From Halonotius pteroides (GTDB taxonomy: Archaea > Halobacteriota > Halobacteria > Halobacteriales > Haloferacaceae), in contig NZ_QMDW01000003.1 of assembly GCF_003605635.1 (NCBI RefSeq), positions 149,910-213,909 of the forward strand: a stretch of DNA of 64,000 bases, given 5' to 3'. The translations under genes and the position numbers were made by a program. Shown here piece after piece: positions 25,956 through 34,744 of the stretch. Position 1 is the first letter of the stretch. Each line of letters starts with the position of its first letter. The notes below the pieces were generated by a model. The model searched no databases, had not been told where the DNA came from, and saw only the letters and a list, made by a program, of their open reading frames with translations.

Positions 25956-27263
25956 CTACGCCCGTCGGATCAACCACACCGTCAATCCCAACGCAATCGC
26001 CTCAAAGCCGGCCAACAGCACGAACAGCGTCGTCTGCGAGCCGTAGGTGAGCGCGGCCCCTGCCAGCGACGCCCCCAGCGCGCCGATCCCGAAAATGGCG
26101 AGATAGGTAAACCCAAACGACAGCCCCCGGTAGGCCGGCGGCGAGTACTTCGCAATCGTCGCCTGACTCAGCGGTTGGAGGCCGAACAGCGCAAAACCCA
26201 ACGCGACACTGATCGCCAGCAACGTCGGCAGCGACCCCGAAGCGGGGACAAACAACAGCGCGATCACGACGAGCAGCGTCAACATTCCTGCCAGCCCCCG
26301 CTCGGGCTCGATAGCGTCGGTGAGTTTGCCGCCGACGTACTGGCCGGCAACACCGACCGCCAGCAGGCCGGCATACAGGTATTTCGAGAGGTCGAACTCG
26401 CTGGCCGCCGGGCTGTCGGCAACCGGGCCGATGGCGGCTGCCGGATCGACCGCGAGCAACGGATCAAGCACGTCGCTCAACACCTCCGGCAGGAACGTTA
26501 CCATTCCCCGATAATACAGTCCGTTGAACAACACGAGCACGAAGACGGTCAGAAAGCCCGTGGTAAACAACCCACCAGAAGCGGTCACAAACGACGCCAG
26601 TGAGTCGACATCCGACGCGGTGGCGGTGTCGCTCGCGTCGTCTTTGCCCGCGTCGACAGCGCGCTCGCCGCTCTCATCCTCGCCAGCGGTTCCGTCGTCG
26701 TCGATAGCGGCGGTTTCGTCGAAGGTAACCGTCAGGCCGACAGCCCCGGCGATGAACGCCGGGATGGCCAACAGCACAACCGCGAGTCGCCACTCGACGA
26801 TGACCAACAGCAACGCGGTAAGAAACGGCCCCCCAGCGATGCCGACGTTGGCGGCCATCCCGTGGTAGGCGAAGGCCGCCCCGCGCTCGTCGGCTCCCTT
26901 GCTAATCAGCGTCAACCCGGCGGGGTGGTAGACGCTGGCAGCGAGTCCCCAGACCGCCAGCGCGACGGTAATGCCGGCGACGCCGGGCAGCAGCCCCAGC
27001 AGAATGAACGCCGACCCCATCCCAAACAGGCAGGCAACGATGAGCCGCCGAGAGCCGAACCGATCGACCAACACGCCGCCGGGCAGTGCGCCGACGCCGA
27101 ACAGCCCGTAGCCGACGGCGACGACCGTTCCCAGCGTCGCCGATGTAACCGAAAACTCCACGAGCCAGACGGTCAGCAAGATCGGCACCGCTAACTCGTA
27201 GGTATGAACCATCGCGTGGCCGGCCATCGCAAAGCCGGTGATCGCCCGGTCGTTGGCGTTCAT
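25956..27263 (-). CDS. MFS transporter with acidic central loop
   Basis: The 435-residue protein has 12 hydrophobic segments and the MFS loop FGVGALPGGVLVDRFGSRRLIVA. Between helices 6 and 7 lies an acidic loop of about 45 residues (EDESGERAVDAGKDDASD). It begins at MNANDRAITGFAM. Substrate unknown. It is divergent from dacZ across a 291-base gap, which contains the dacZ promoter but no other gene. Confidence 0.8.
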   Translation of the reverse strand: MNANDRAITGFAMAGHAMVHTYELAVPILLTVWLVEFSVTSATLGTVVAVGYGLFGVGALPGGVLVDRFGSRRLIVACLFGMGSAFILLGLLPGVAGITVALAVWGLAASVYHPAGLTLISKGADERGAAFAYHGMAANVGIAGGPFLTALLLVIVEWRLAVVLLAIPAFIAGAVGLTVTFDETAAIDDDGTAGEDESGERAVDAGKDDASDTATASDVDSLASFVTASGGLFTTGFLTVFVLVLFNGLYYRGMVTFLPEVLSDVLDPLLAVDPAAAIGPVADSPAASEFDLSKYLYAGLLAVGVAGQYVGGKLTDAIEPERGLAGMLTLLVVIALLFVPASGSLPTLLAISVALGFALFGLQPLSQATIAKYSPPAYRGLSFGFTYLAIFGIGALGASLAGAALTYGSQTTLFVLLAGFEAIALGLTVWLIRRA

Positions 27264-27542
27264 CGGTCACCGTCGATGACAACCTCATGAGTGGTCACGA
27301 CACATCGGTATTACTGGCGGTCGTTCAATGCGCTTTTCATTCGTCTCGCGGGCTTCGCCCCGACGGTTGCTGTCACGGTTGGCGACGCCTCACTCGGTAT
27401 TGCGATGAGTCATCCGTTGCACAGCGTCGGATTGAACCGGCGATGTCGAACCGTCAACGGGGTCGATGCGACCGCGTTCACCGCCCACGTCTGTCCGCCG
27501 TGTGTCTGACACTTCCAGTACAGCTTTACCAATCCAGCCAAC

Positions 27543-27553
27543 ATATATTTTAT
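27543..27553 (+). promoter_or_regulatory. TATA-rich element at the dacZ start
   Basis: TATATTTTATA immediately precedes the ATG at 27555. If this is the TATA box, transcription would begin near 27575 and the start could be the downstream ATG at 27588 (MADIDSVF). A weaker element (CTTTACCA, 27523-27530) would fit a leaderless start at 27555. Confidence 0.35.
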
Positions 27554-27554
27554 A

Positions 27555-28361
27555 ATGGGTTCCTTTGATGACGTTCTTGCTGACATCATGGCAGATATCG
27601 ACAGCGTGTTCCTCTTTTCGCCCAACGGGGCGTTCTACGAGCGGTTTGCGGACATCGACGATGTTGTTGTCGTCGCCGGGGAGAACACCGTCGAGGCTGA
27701 GACCTTCGTTGAACTCCCGATCGAATTCACCGGTATCAGGGATCGCATCCGATTCGGCATCGAGGGGGCGATGGATAATAACCTCGTCGAGGAGGGCAAC
27801 ACCGTCGCCTGCTTCGGTTCGATTTTCGCCGGTGACGCCGACTCGGCTGTCCGGGTACGGGTCAGCGAAGATATGCGGTCGGGCCTCTACGACCTCTTTA
27901 CGAACTCTCGTGCCGACCCGAACGTCATCCGCGACGTGTTCGATGTCGCCCTTGAACTCGGCCGGAAAGGCCAGAAGGGCAGCCCAGTCGGCGCGCTGTT
28001 CGTGGTCGGCGACGCGGGCAAGGTGATGAACAAGTCTCGTCCGCTGAGCTACAACCCCTTCGAGAAATCCCACGTCCATGTCGGCGATCCCATCGTCAAC
28101 GTGATGCTCAAGGAGTTTTCGCGCTTGGATGGCGCGTTCGTCATCTCCGATTCCGGGAAGATCGTCTCCGCCTACCGCTACCTCGAACCGAGCGCGGAGG
28201 GCATCGACATCCCAAAAGGTCTCGGTGCTCGCCATATGGCCGGCGGTGCGATCACCCGTGACACCAATGCAACGGCGATCGTGCTGTCGGAATCCGATGG
28301 ACTGGTCAGAGCGTTCAAAAGCGGCGAGCTTATACTCGAACTTGATCCAGAGGAGCACTGA
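27555..28361 (+). CDS. dacZ: Diadenylate cyclase (DacZ type)
   Basis: The 268-residue enzyme joins two ATP molecules to cyclic di-AMP. The DisA_N-like catalytic half has LDGAFVISDSGKIVSAYRYLEP (the DGA motif) and GLGARHMAGGAITRDTNATAIVLSESDG (RHM in place of the common RHR/RHxxA motif). An N-terminal domain of about 100 residues (SVFLFSPNGAFYERFADIDDVV) is the haloarchaeal DacZ type. c-di-AMP is essential in Haloferax and linked to salt/osmotic adaptation. It is followed after 5 bases by an MscS channel gene on the same strand. Confidence 0.92.
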   Translation: MGSFDDVLADIMADIDSVFLFSPNGAFYERFADIDDVVVVAGENTVEAETFVELPIEFTGIRDRIRFGIEGAMDNNLVEEGNTVACFGSIFAGDADSAVRVRVSEDMRSGLYDLFTNSRADPNVIRDVFDVALELGRKGQKGSPVGALFVVGDAGKVMNKSRPLSYNPFEKSHVHVGDPIVNVMLKEFSRLDGAFVISDSGKIVSAYRYLEPSAEGIDIPKGLGARHMAGGAITRDTNATAIVLSESDGLVRAFKSGELILELDPEEH

Positions 28362-28366
28362 TCGAC

Positions 28367-29152
28367 GTGTCCGTCCTCCAACTTGTGCTCCCCGACTGGC
28401 TGGCGGTCATCTCCACACGCCTGTGGGCTGCCGCCGTGATCGTCTTGTCAGGGATCGTTCTTGGGTATCTGACGATGCTTATGGGTCGTCGCCTGCTGTA
28501 CCGTCTCGGCATCGACGACGCCGTTGAGGGCACAGCCGTTGAGCGAGCGGCCGGCGAATACGGCACCTCGACGGTCGGCCTCATCACCAAGCTGGCGGGC
28601 TACTTCGTGATCATCCTCTCGGTGTTTATCGCCGGCACGTTCAGCAATATTCAGTTTGCTGACCTCTTTTTGCGGGCGGCGGCGGTCTTCCTCCCACAGC
28701 TCGCGACCGCGCTGCTCATCCTCGTCGTCGGGATCATCATCGGCGATAAGATCGAGGTGTTGGTCTCCGAACGCCTCCGGGGGATCAAACTCCCTGAGAT
28801 CGGCGTTATTCCGGCAACCGCCCGCTACAGCGTCCTCTTTGTCGCCACCTTGATCGCCCTCGGTCAGATCGGCGTCGCCACGAACGCGCTGATCGTGCTG
28901 TTGGGTGCCTATGCCTTAGCCCTCATCGTCTTCACCGCGATTGCGACCCAGGAACTGCTGGCCTCCGGTGCGGTCGGCGTCTATCTCCTCCTCACGGAAC
29001 CATACAGCATCGGCGACGAGGTCGCTGTCGCCGGTCAACAGGGGATCGTCCAAGAGATCGATCTCTTTGTCACCCGCATCGAGACCGACGGCGAGGAACA
29101 TATCGTCCCGAATCGAACCGTGCTTCAGGACGGCATCGTTCGAGTGCAATAA
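28367..29152 (+). CDS. MscS-family mechanosensitive channel, short
   Basis: The 261-residue protein has four to five hydrophobic helices, one near residues 15-40, then VGLITKLAGYFVIILSVFIAGTF, FLPQLATALLILVVGIIIGDKI and a pore-like helix near 165-200 (LIVLLGAYALALIVFTAIATQELLASGAVGVYLLL). The beta domain is IGDEVAVAGQQGIVQEIDLFVTRIETDGEEHIVPNRTVL, typical of MscS. The start GTG at 28367 is 6 bases after the dacZ stop, so they form an operon. It presumably releases solutes on hypo-osmotic shock. Confidence 0.85.
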   Translation: MSVLQLVLPDWLAVISTRLWAAAVIVLSGIVLGYLTMLMGRRLLYRLGIDDAVEGTAVERAAGEYGTSTVGLITKLAGYFVIILSVFIAGTFSNIQFADLFLRAAAVFLPQLATALLILVVGIIIGDKIEVLVSERLRGIKLPEIGVIPATARYSVLFVATLIALGQIGVATNALIVLLGAYALALIVFTAIATQELLASGAVGVYLLLTEPYSIGDEVAVAGQQGIVQEIDLFVTRIETDGEEHIVPNRTVLQDGIVRVQ

Positions 29153-29228
29153 CATCCGTCGATTGCTGTACCAGCGGTGTCGCTACTGTCGTCAGCCACG
29201 GATTTCGTGTTACACACTACCGCAGCGA

Positions 29229-30383
29229 CTAGCCGCTATCCTCGCCGAGCAGCTGTTTGGAGGCTTCCTCGGCGTCGCCGTTCCCGACCGCGGAGTTCGC
29301 CAGCAGTCGACCACCGATCTCAGCGGGGCTGATAACGCGGTCGGCCCCGGCGTGGCGGAGTTTGGCGACGTTTTCTCGCTGCATCGCAGCCGCGAGGACG
29401 GTCAGGTCGTCGGTGAGCTGTTTGGCGGTGAGAATCGCCAACGCGTCTTGGGCGTCGTTTTCAGTGGCGGCGATCGCCGCCCGGGCGTCGGTGATTCTGA
29501 CCTGTTGCAGCGGGGCTTCATCGCTCGGTTCGGCTGTCAACACGGCGATATCGCGCTCTGCGAGCCGCCGGGCCGCAGTCTCGTTTGTTGTGACAACGGC
29601 AAACTGGGTCTCGTCGCCGAGATGTTCGATAATCGGTTCGGTCAGATCCCCATAGCCGAGGAGGATCACATGATCGTCGAGGAGGTTGAACTGGCTGTCT
29701 GTCATACGTCCGAGTGCTTTCGAGAGTTGGGCTTCGATCGCGGGCGTCAGCAGGACACCGAGAGCGACCGCAAAGGCGGCGACGTTGATCACCAACACCG
29801 ACACCGAAAACAGCTTACCGAACTCCGAAGTGGCGGTTACGTCGCCGTAGCCGACGGTGCTGGCGGTGACGATGGTGTAGTAGAAGGCGTCGGTCAGCGT
29901 CGTCACTCCAGTGAACTCCTCGCGAAGCGCGTAGGAGCCAACCGTTCCATAAGAGATCGCTGTGACGAGAGCCACACCGGCGGCCAACTGCGTTGGTGAC
30001 GGCGAAAACGAGCGATCAAACCGCGGCCGATTGAGGAGTAATGCCGGCACCGCGATGAGTGATAGTCCGACCAACGGCAGCGAGAACGTCGACACCTGCA
30101 GCAGCCCTTGGATCGCCGTGATCGGGAGCAACACGACCGTCGCATACCAGCCGATCCGAAAACGGCTTTTCAGTGCATACGCACCCCCAAGCATCGTAAA
30201 CCCGGTTAGCGTCCCGGTGAAGCCGACCGTTCGCCGCACCGCTGTCGGCACGACCGCGGCGAGTTCGCTGTCAACGCCGCCGGTCGTGATATGGACGAGG
30301 CCGATCATAATCGACAGGATGGCGACGGCGAACGTCAGCAGGATCGACGCTCTGACGCTCACCCACTCCCGTGTCCACGTCAT
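29229..30383 (-). CDS. Potassium channel with C-terminal TrkA-N (RCK) domain
   Basis: The 384-residue protein has about five N-terminal hydrophobic segments (ILLTFAVAILSIMIGLVHI; TVGFTGTLTGFTMLGGAYAL), then a pore loop TVGYGDVTATSEFG, the K+ selectivity filter, followed by the inner helix LFSVSVLVINVAAFAVAL. The cytosolic RCK fold starts HVILLGYGDLTEPIIEHL (NAD/nucleotide-binding Rossmann motif) near residue 245. The C-terminal part lacks a clear TrkA-C domain. It faces the dacZ-mscS operon, so c-di-AMP could affect K+ flux, which is inference. Confidence 0.88.
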   Translation of the reverse strand: MTWTREWVSVRASILLTFAVAILSIMIGLVHITTGGVDSELAAVVPTAVRRTVGFTGTLTGFTMLGGAYALKSRFRIGWYATVVLLPITAIQGLLQVSTFSLPLVGLSLIAVPALLLNRPRFDRSFSPSPTQLAAGVALVTAISYGTVGSYALREEFTGVTTLTDAFYYTIVTASTVGYGDVTATSEFGKLFSVSVLVINVAAFAVALGVLLTPAIEAQLSKALGRMTDSQFNLLDDHVILLGYGDLTEPIIEHLGDETQFAVVTTNETAARRLAERDIAVLTAEPSDEAPLQQVRITDARAAIAATENDAQDALAILTAKQLTDDLTVLAAAMQRENVAKLRHAGADRVISPAEIGGRLLANSAVGNGDAEEASKQLLGEDSG

Positions 30384-30443
30384 CGAGGTGGCTTCGGGTG
30401 GCTGACCACTAATACACCCCGGATTGTCACCACCGACCGAACA

Positions 30444-30806
30444 GTGCGGCCGTCACAGCCACTACTGACGACTGGCAGACGCCGCGGTGTCGCCGCCGAT
30501 ACGGTGATTCTCGTTATCGACGACAGGGATGTGCCGCTGCTGTCGCCGACTGAGGAGAGTCGGCTGCCGACGGTGCCCGCCGAACCGCAGGCCGACCGCC
30601 AGTTTGCAACGCTGCTGGGTGGTGTCGACGAAACGATCTATGCACTTGTCCGTCCGGACGTATCGCAGAGGCTGGAAGCCCGAGCGAAATCGGTCGCCGT
30701 TCGGAGTCAGCGACCGAAGCCGACGACACGGCGGCATCGTCGCACGCTGCTCAGGAACCAGCGTCACCCGCACCGTCATTTCTGTGGGTCGCCTCGCCGC
30801 CATTGA
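30444..30806 (+). CDS. Uncertain hypothetical protein, possibly frameshifted at the C-terminus
   Basis: The frame from the GTG at 30444 has about 85 coding-like residues (TVILVIDDRDVPLLSPTEESRL, QFATLLGGVDETIYALVRPDVSQRLEARA) with usual codon bias, then turns basic and Arg/His-rich while overlapping the end of the acetyltransferase on the other strand. After a one-base shift the reading (SESATEADDTAASSHAAQE) becomes plausible. It may be a decayed gene, a frameshift, or a short real protein with an unclear end. No family is recognised. Confidence 0.4.
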   Translation: MRPSQPLLTTGRRRGVAADTVILVIDDRDVPLLSPTEESRLPTVPAEPQADRQFATLLGGVDETIYALVRPDVSQRLEARAKSVAVRSQRPKPTTRRHRRTLLRNQRHPHRHFCGSPRRH

Positions 30807-31317
30807 TCGGTTCCGCCGGCACACCCGCGACGGTCGCGCCGGCCGGCACGTCACGCGTCACCAGCGAGTTGGCCGCGACCTGCGCGCCATCGCCGATCTC
30901 GACGCCCGGCAGCACCGTTGCGCCCGCGCCGATCATCGCCGCCTCACCGACAACGACATCGCCAAGCCGGTATTCGTCTTGAAGAAACTCATGGCAGAGC
31001 AGCGTCGCGTCGTAACCGATGATCGCGTGGTCGCCAACGGAGATGCGCTCCGGCCAGAACACATCCGGTGTCGCCTCAAGCCCCCACGAAACGCCGGTGC
31101 CAACGCTTGCGCCCAGCCGACGAAGCAGCCAGTTTTTCAGCCGCAGGCTCGGCGAGATACGGATCAGCCAGACAACCAGATAGTTGCGGACGACCCGCCA
31201 CGGCGACCGAATCGACGCCCACCCCCACAGCGAGTTGTGCGGGCCGACGGTCGACTGTCGCTGGAGGCGATCGTGGCGGCGCACGTCGTCGCTATCGTCG
31301 TGATCGGCTGACGGCAC
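30751..31317 (-). CDS. Left-handed beta-helix (hexapeptide) O-acetyltransferase
   Basis: The 188-residue enzyme of the trimeric isoleucine-patch acyltransferase family has hexapeptide turns such as ISVGDHAIIGYDATLLCHE, VVVGEAAMIGAGATVLPGVEIGDGAQVAANSLVTRDVPAGATVAGVPAEPI. It resembles maltose or galactoside acetyltransferases, with the acceptor not resolvable. The start is a GTG at 31317. N-terminal polar residues precede RNYLVVWLIRISPSLRLKNWLLRRLG. No sugar genes are next to it. Confidence 0.85.
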   Translation of the reverse strand: MPSADHDDSDDVRRHDRLQRQSTVGPHNSLWGWASIRSPWRVVRNYLVVWLIRISPSLRLKNWLLRRLGASVGTGVSWGLEATPDVFWPERISVGDHAIIGYDATLLCHEFLQDEYRLGDVVVGEAAMIGAGATVLPGVEIGDGAQVAANSLVTRDVPAGATVAGVPAEPINGGEATHRNDGAGDAGS

Positions 31318-31366
31318 AGCTTGTCTTTTGAGCGGTGGCTACAAAAACATCGAGTGTGCCCTGCGA

Positions 31367-32653
31367 TTACTCGCCGCGAAGCTCGGCCATGTGGTCGATC
31401 CGCGACTGAACAAGATCTGGCTTGCCGATATCGTGGCGGATGTGGAACCCCTCACCGGCGGCCGCCAGCGCGCTCTTGGCGATCTCCTCGGCGGCACTGA
31501 TGGAGCCAGCGCGACCAACAACTGCAAACGAGCGGGATGTCGTCGTGTGTAGCCCGTCTTCGCGGGCGTCGACGCTGGCGTAGAACAGCAGCCCGTCGCC
31601 GACCGTCTCCTCGTTGACCTCGATCTTTGCGCCGGCGTCAGGGTCGGTCGGGTAGCCGTCAGGCACCGCGTACTTACAGACCGTCGCCTCACCCGAGAAG
31701 TCGAGTTCCGGGAGGTCGTCGCCGTTGCGGGCGGCGGTCAGCACATCGAGGAACGGTGTCTCAAGGATCGGCAGCGTGTTCATCGCCTCAGGGTCGCCAA
31801 AGCGGGCGTTGAACTCGACGACCTTCGGCCCCTCTGTCGTCAGCATGAACTGCCCATAGAGGACGCCCTTGTAGTCGGGCACCGCCGCGACCGTCTGCTC
31901 CATGATGTCGACGGCGGCTTCGTAGTCGCCGTCCTGCATGAACGGCAGTTGGGAGCCGGTATCGCTGTAACTGCCCATCCCGCCCGTATTGGGGCCTTCG
32001 TCGCCCTCATAGGCGCGTTTGTGATCCTGCACGGCTGGTGCCGTTCGCAGATCGCCGTCAGCGACGAAGGCCTGGATCGTGAACTCCTCGCCGATCAATC
32101 GCTCTTCGAGGACGACGCCCTCGTAGTCGGACTCCTGTAGATAGGTCTTGGCCTCCTCGCTGGTCACCTGATCGCCGATGACCTTCACACCCTTCCCGCC
32201 GGTGAGGCCGACCGGTTTGACCGCCAAGTCGCCGTCGTAGTCGTCGATGAACTCGCAGGCGGCGTCCATGTCATCGAAGGTCTCGAAGACCGGACACCCT
32301 GGGATGTCGTTGTCCTGCATGAACTGCCGCTGGAACGCTTTATCGGTTTCAATTCTGGCCTCCGCAGCCTGTGGGCCGAAGGTGTAGATCCCCGCCGCGT
32401 CGAGTTCATCAGCGACACCTGCTTGCAAGCCGGCTTCCGGGCCGACGATGGCGAGGGTTGCGTCGATCTCTTCGGCGTACTCGCGGATCGCCTCGGCATC
32501 GGTGCCGTCGATCTGCTCGAACCCATCGGCGAGGTCGGTGATGCCGGGGTTGCGGTTGCCGGCAACAGCGTACAACGAACAGTCAGGAGCCAACGCGCGG
32601 GCGATCGCGTGTTCGCGGCCGCCACCGCCGACTAACAGCACGGTTTCACTCAT
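31367..32653 (-). CDS. purD: Phosphoribosylamine-glycine ligase
   Basis: The 428-residue ATP-grasp enzyme makes glycinamide ribonucleotide from phosphoribosylamine, glycine and ATP, the second step of purine synthesis. The N-terminal loop is VLLVGGGGREHAIA (3-13), and the ATP-grasp has KPVGLTGGKGVKVI, NTGGMGSYSDTG and VVEFNARFGDPEA. Length fits GARS. It is separated from purA by 69 bases on the same strand, so purA-purD may form one transcription unit (purA upstream). Confidence 0.96.
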   Translation of the reverse strand: MSETVLLVGGGGREHAIARALAPDCSLYAVAGNRNPGITDLADGFEQIDGTDAEAIREYAEEIDATLAIVGPEAGLQAGVADELDAAGIYTFGPQAAEARIETDKAFQRQFMQDNDIPGCPVFETFDDMDAACEFIDDYDGDLAVKPVGLTGGKGVKVIGDQVTSEEAKTYLQESDYEGVVLEERLIGEEFTIQAFVADGDLRTAPAVQDHKRAYEGDEGPNTGGMGSYSDTGSQLPFMQDGDYEAAVDIMEQTVAAVPDYKGVLYGQFMLTTEGPKVVEFNARFGDPEAMNTLPILETPFLDVLTAARNGDDLPELDFSGEATVCKYAVPDGYPTDPDAGAKIEVNEETVGDGLLFYASVDAREDGLHTTTSRSFAVVGRAGSISAAEEIAKSALAAAGEGFHIRHDIGKPDLVQSRIDHMAELRGE

Positions 32654-32722
32654 ACCCGAGAAAGACAGCGGCCCGCGTGTAAGTGTTACTTTGTCCGCTC
32701 AACAGGCAGCATCGGCCGCGAA

Positions 32723-34069
32723 CTACTGCTCAAATGGGTTGTCGAGCACGACCGTCTCGTCGCGGCCGGGGCCGACGCCAACCGCATAGATCGGCGCGCC
32801 GACCGCCTCGCTGATGTAGTCGAGATAGGCTTGAGCGTTGGCCGGGATCGCATCGTACCCCTCATCGGCGACCGCACTCCAGTCGACTTCCGCCCACGGC
32901 TCGAAGGATTTGAGCACGGGCTCACAGTCGCCCCACCGTTCGGTCGTCGCCGGCATCGTCAGCAGTTCCTCACCATCGAGTTCGTAGGCGTGGCCGACGT
33001 TGATCGCATCGAGGCCGGCCAGCACGTCAATGTGGTTGACGGCGATGCCGGTAAAGCCGTTTGCGCGGGATGCGTGCCGCAACATCGGCATATCGAGCCA
33101 GCCGATCCGTCGTGGTCGGCCCGTTACGGTGCCGAACTCGCCGCCTTTCTCGCGGATGAAGTCCGCCAGCTCCTCTTCGCTGTCGGTGCCGTCGAGTTCG
33201 GTCGGCAGCGGGCCGGTGCCGACCCGGGAGAGGTAGGCCTTCACGATGCCGACAACCTCGCCTTGGCCGATGACTGTCGGCGCGACACCGGAGCCGACGG
33301 CCGCGCCGCCGGCGGTCGGATTTGAGGAGGTGACGTAGGGGTAGATTCCGTGGTCGATATCGATGGAGGTACCCTGGGCACCCTCGAAGAGGAGTTCGTC
33401 GTCGCCGGTGTGTTTGTCGCTGAGGAACTCGCCGGCGTTGACGGTCATCGACTCCGATCTGAGCCGCTCGCCGTATTCGCGGTAGGTTGCAAAGAGATGG
33501 TCGATATCGAAGGCGTCGGCGTGCTCGGAGTCTGCGATGTCGAGCCCGTAGATCTCCTCGGCGATGGCCCGTTTCTGCGGAACGGCGTATTCGAGGCGGT
33601 CGCGCAGCACGTCGGGATCAAGAAGGTCGCCGACGCGGATCCCGCGGCGACCCGCCTTATCCTCGTAGGTTGGGCCGATGCCGCGACCCGTGGTGCCGGC
33701 CGCGAGATCGTCGTCGCTTTTGGCCTCCTCCTCGATCCCGTCAAGAACGCGGTGATACGGCAGGATAACATGGGCTCGGCGAGCAAGTCGCACATCCGGG
33801 TCAAGCCCTTGCTCGCGGAGGGTATCGAGCTCGTCAAACAGTGTTTCGGGATTGATCACACAGCCGTTGCCCAACACGCCGACCTTCCCGCGGATCGCCC
33901 CGCTTGGAACCAATGAGAGCTTATACTCCGTCTCGTCTTGGACAACAGTGTGGCCGGCGTTGTCGCCGCCCTGATACCGGACGACGACATCGCTGTCCCC
34001 GCCCCAGATGTCGACGAGCGCGCCCTTGCCCTCGTCGCCCAGCTGGGAGCCGACGATAGTTACGGTCAT
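32723..34069 (-). CDS. purA: Adenylosuccinate synthetase
   Basis: The 448-residue GTP-dependent enzyme joins IMP and aspartate on the way to AMP. VGSQLGDEGKGALVDIWGG (catalytic Asp and P-loop) opens the protein, and TTGRGIGPTYEDKAGRRGIRVGDL, EGAQGTSIDIDHGIYPYVTSSN and GRPRRIGWLDMPM are family signatures. The start MTVTIVGSQLG at 34069 is preferred; sequence upstream of it reads as non-coding. It is a complete, ordinary PurA. Confidence 0.96.
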   Translation of the reverse strand: MTVTIVGSQLGDEGKGALVDIWGGDSDVVVRYQGGDNAGHTVVQDETEYKLSLVPSGAIRGKVGVLGNGCVINPETLFDELDTLREQGLDPDVRLARRAHVILPYHRVLDGIEEEAKSDDDLAAGTTGRGIGPTYEDKAGRRGIRVGDLLDPDVLRDRLEYAVPQKRAIAEEIYGLDIADSEHADAFDIDHLFATYREYGERLRSESMTVNAGEFLSDKHTGDDELLFEGAQGTSIDIDHGIYPYVTSSNPTAGGAAVGSGVAPTVIGQGEVVGIVKAYLSRVGTGPLPTELDGTDSEEELADFIREKGGEFGTVTGRPRRIGWLDMPMLRHASRANGFTGIAVNHIDVLAGLDAINVGHAYELDGEELLTMPATTERWGDCEPVLKSFEPWAEVDWSAVADEGYDAIPANAQAYLDYISEAVGAPIYAVGVGPGRDETVVLDNPFEQ

Positions 34070-34324
34070 AACGACTGTGGATTTCCAACCACCGGGTAAA
34101 CAGATTACGGTACATCGCCCCGCCCAGCCGGGAGATGGGTCACCGTTGTTTAAACACATGCCGGCTGTGTTGTCGACCCCCTGTTGGCCATCTCATTGCG
34201 GGTGCCCACCGTGGGAAGTCCGTATGACACGACGATTCCGCCTGTTGCCGTTGTTGTAACCCGAAGTGTTAATTCCTCTCACGACGACCGCCAACTATCG
34301 ATCAGTCCGCTGTCCGACAGCAAC

Positions 34325-34332
34325 ACTTAAAT
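34325..34332 (+). promoter_or_regulatory. TATA box for the small regulator at 34.36 kb
   Basis: ACTTAAAT lies 27-34 bases upstream of the ATG at 34359, the spacing of a haloarchaeal leaderless promoter. It fixes the start codon at 34359 and argues against the longer reading upstream. Confidence 0.5.
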
Positions 34333-34358
34333 CACGCCAAGACAAGTTAGCACATGTC

Positions 34359-34664
34359 ATGATTGACCGACTCGAAAAAGAAGTCGACATGCTCGAACGG
34401 CATCTCCAAGTGCTCCGGATGGTCATCGAAAACGAGCCCATCGGCATCGTTAAGATGTCCAACGAGACCGGCTACCCCCATCATAAGGTTCGGTACTCCC
34501 TGCGCGTCCTCGAAGAGGAAAACCTCATCGAGCCGTCCAGCCAGGGCGCGATTCAGACCGACCACACCGAGGAGTTTGTCGACGACCTCGATAACAAGAT
34601 CGACTCCATCGTCGACAAGCTGCGGACGATGCGTATCGACGACACCGCCGAGATCGAAAACTGA
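34359..34664 (+). CDS. Small HTH regulator with coiled ends
   Basis: The 101-residue protein starts MIDRLEKEVDMLERHLQVLRMVI (a helix of coiled-coil type), then a winged helix: EPIGIVKMSNETGYPHHKVRYSLRVLEEENLIEPS, where KMSNETGYPHHKVRY is the DNA-recognition segment. The C-terminus (VDDLDNKIDSIVDKLRTM) is another amphipathic helix, probably for dimerisation. No ligand domain. It is conserved in type with haloarchaeal small TrmB-like regulators; targets are not visible. The next gene (34745-36937) is convergent. Confidence 0.78.
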   Translation: MIDRLEKEVDMLERHLQVLRMVIENEPIGIVKMSNETGYPHHKVRYSLRVLEEENLIEPSSQGAIQTDHTEEFVDDLDNKIDSIVDKLRTMRIDDTAEIEN

Positions 34665-34744
34665 CGCGTTCGATTGGTCGCTTGCGCGCTGTGGTGTTCT
34701 ACGCTGTTTTGTGCCGCCCGTGGTAAAACCCGCGACCGCGTCGA

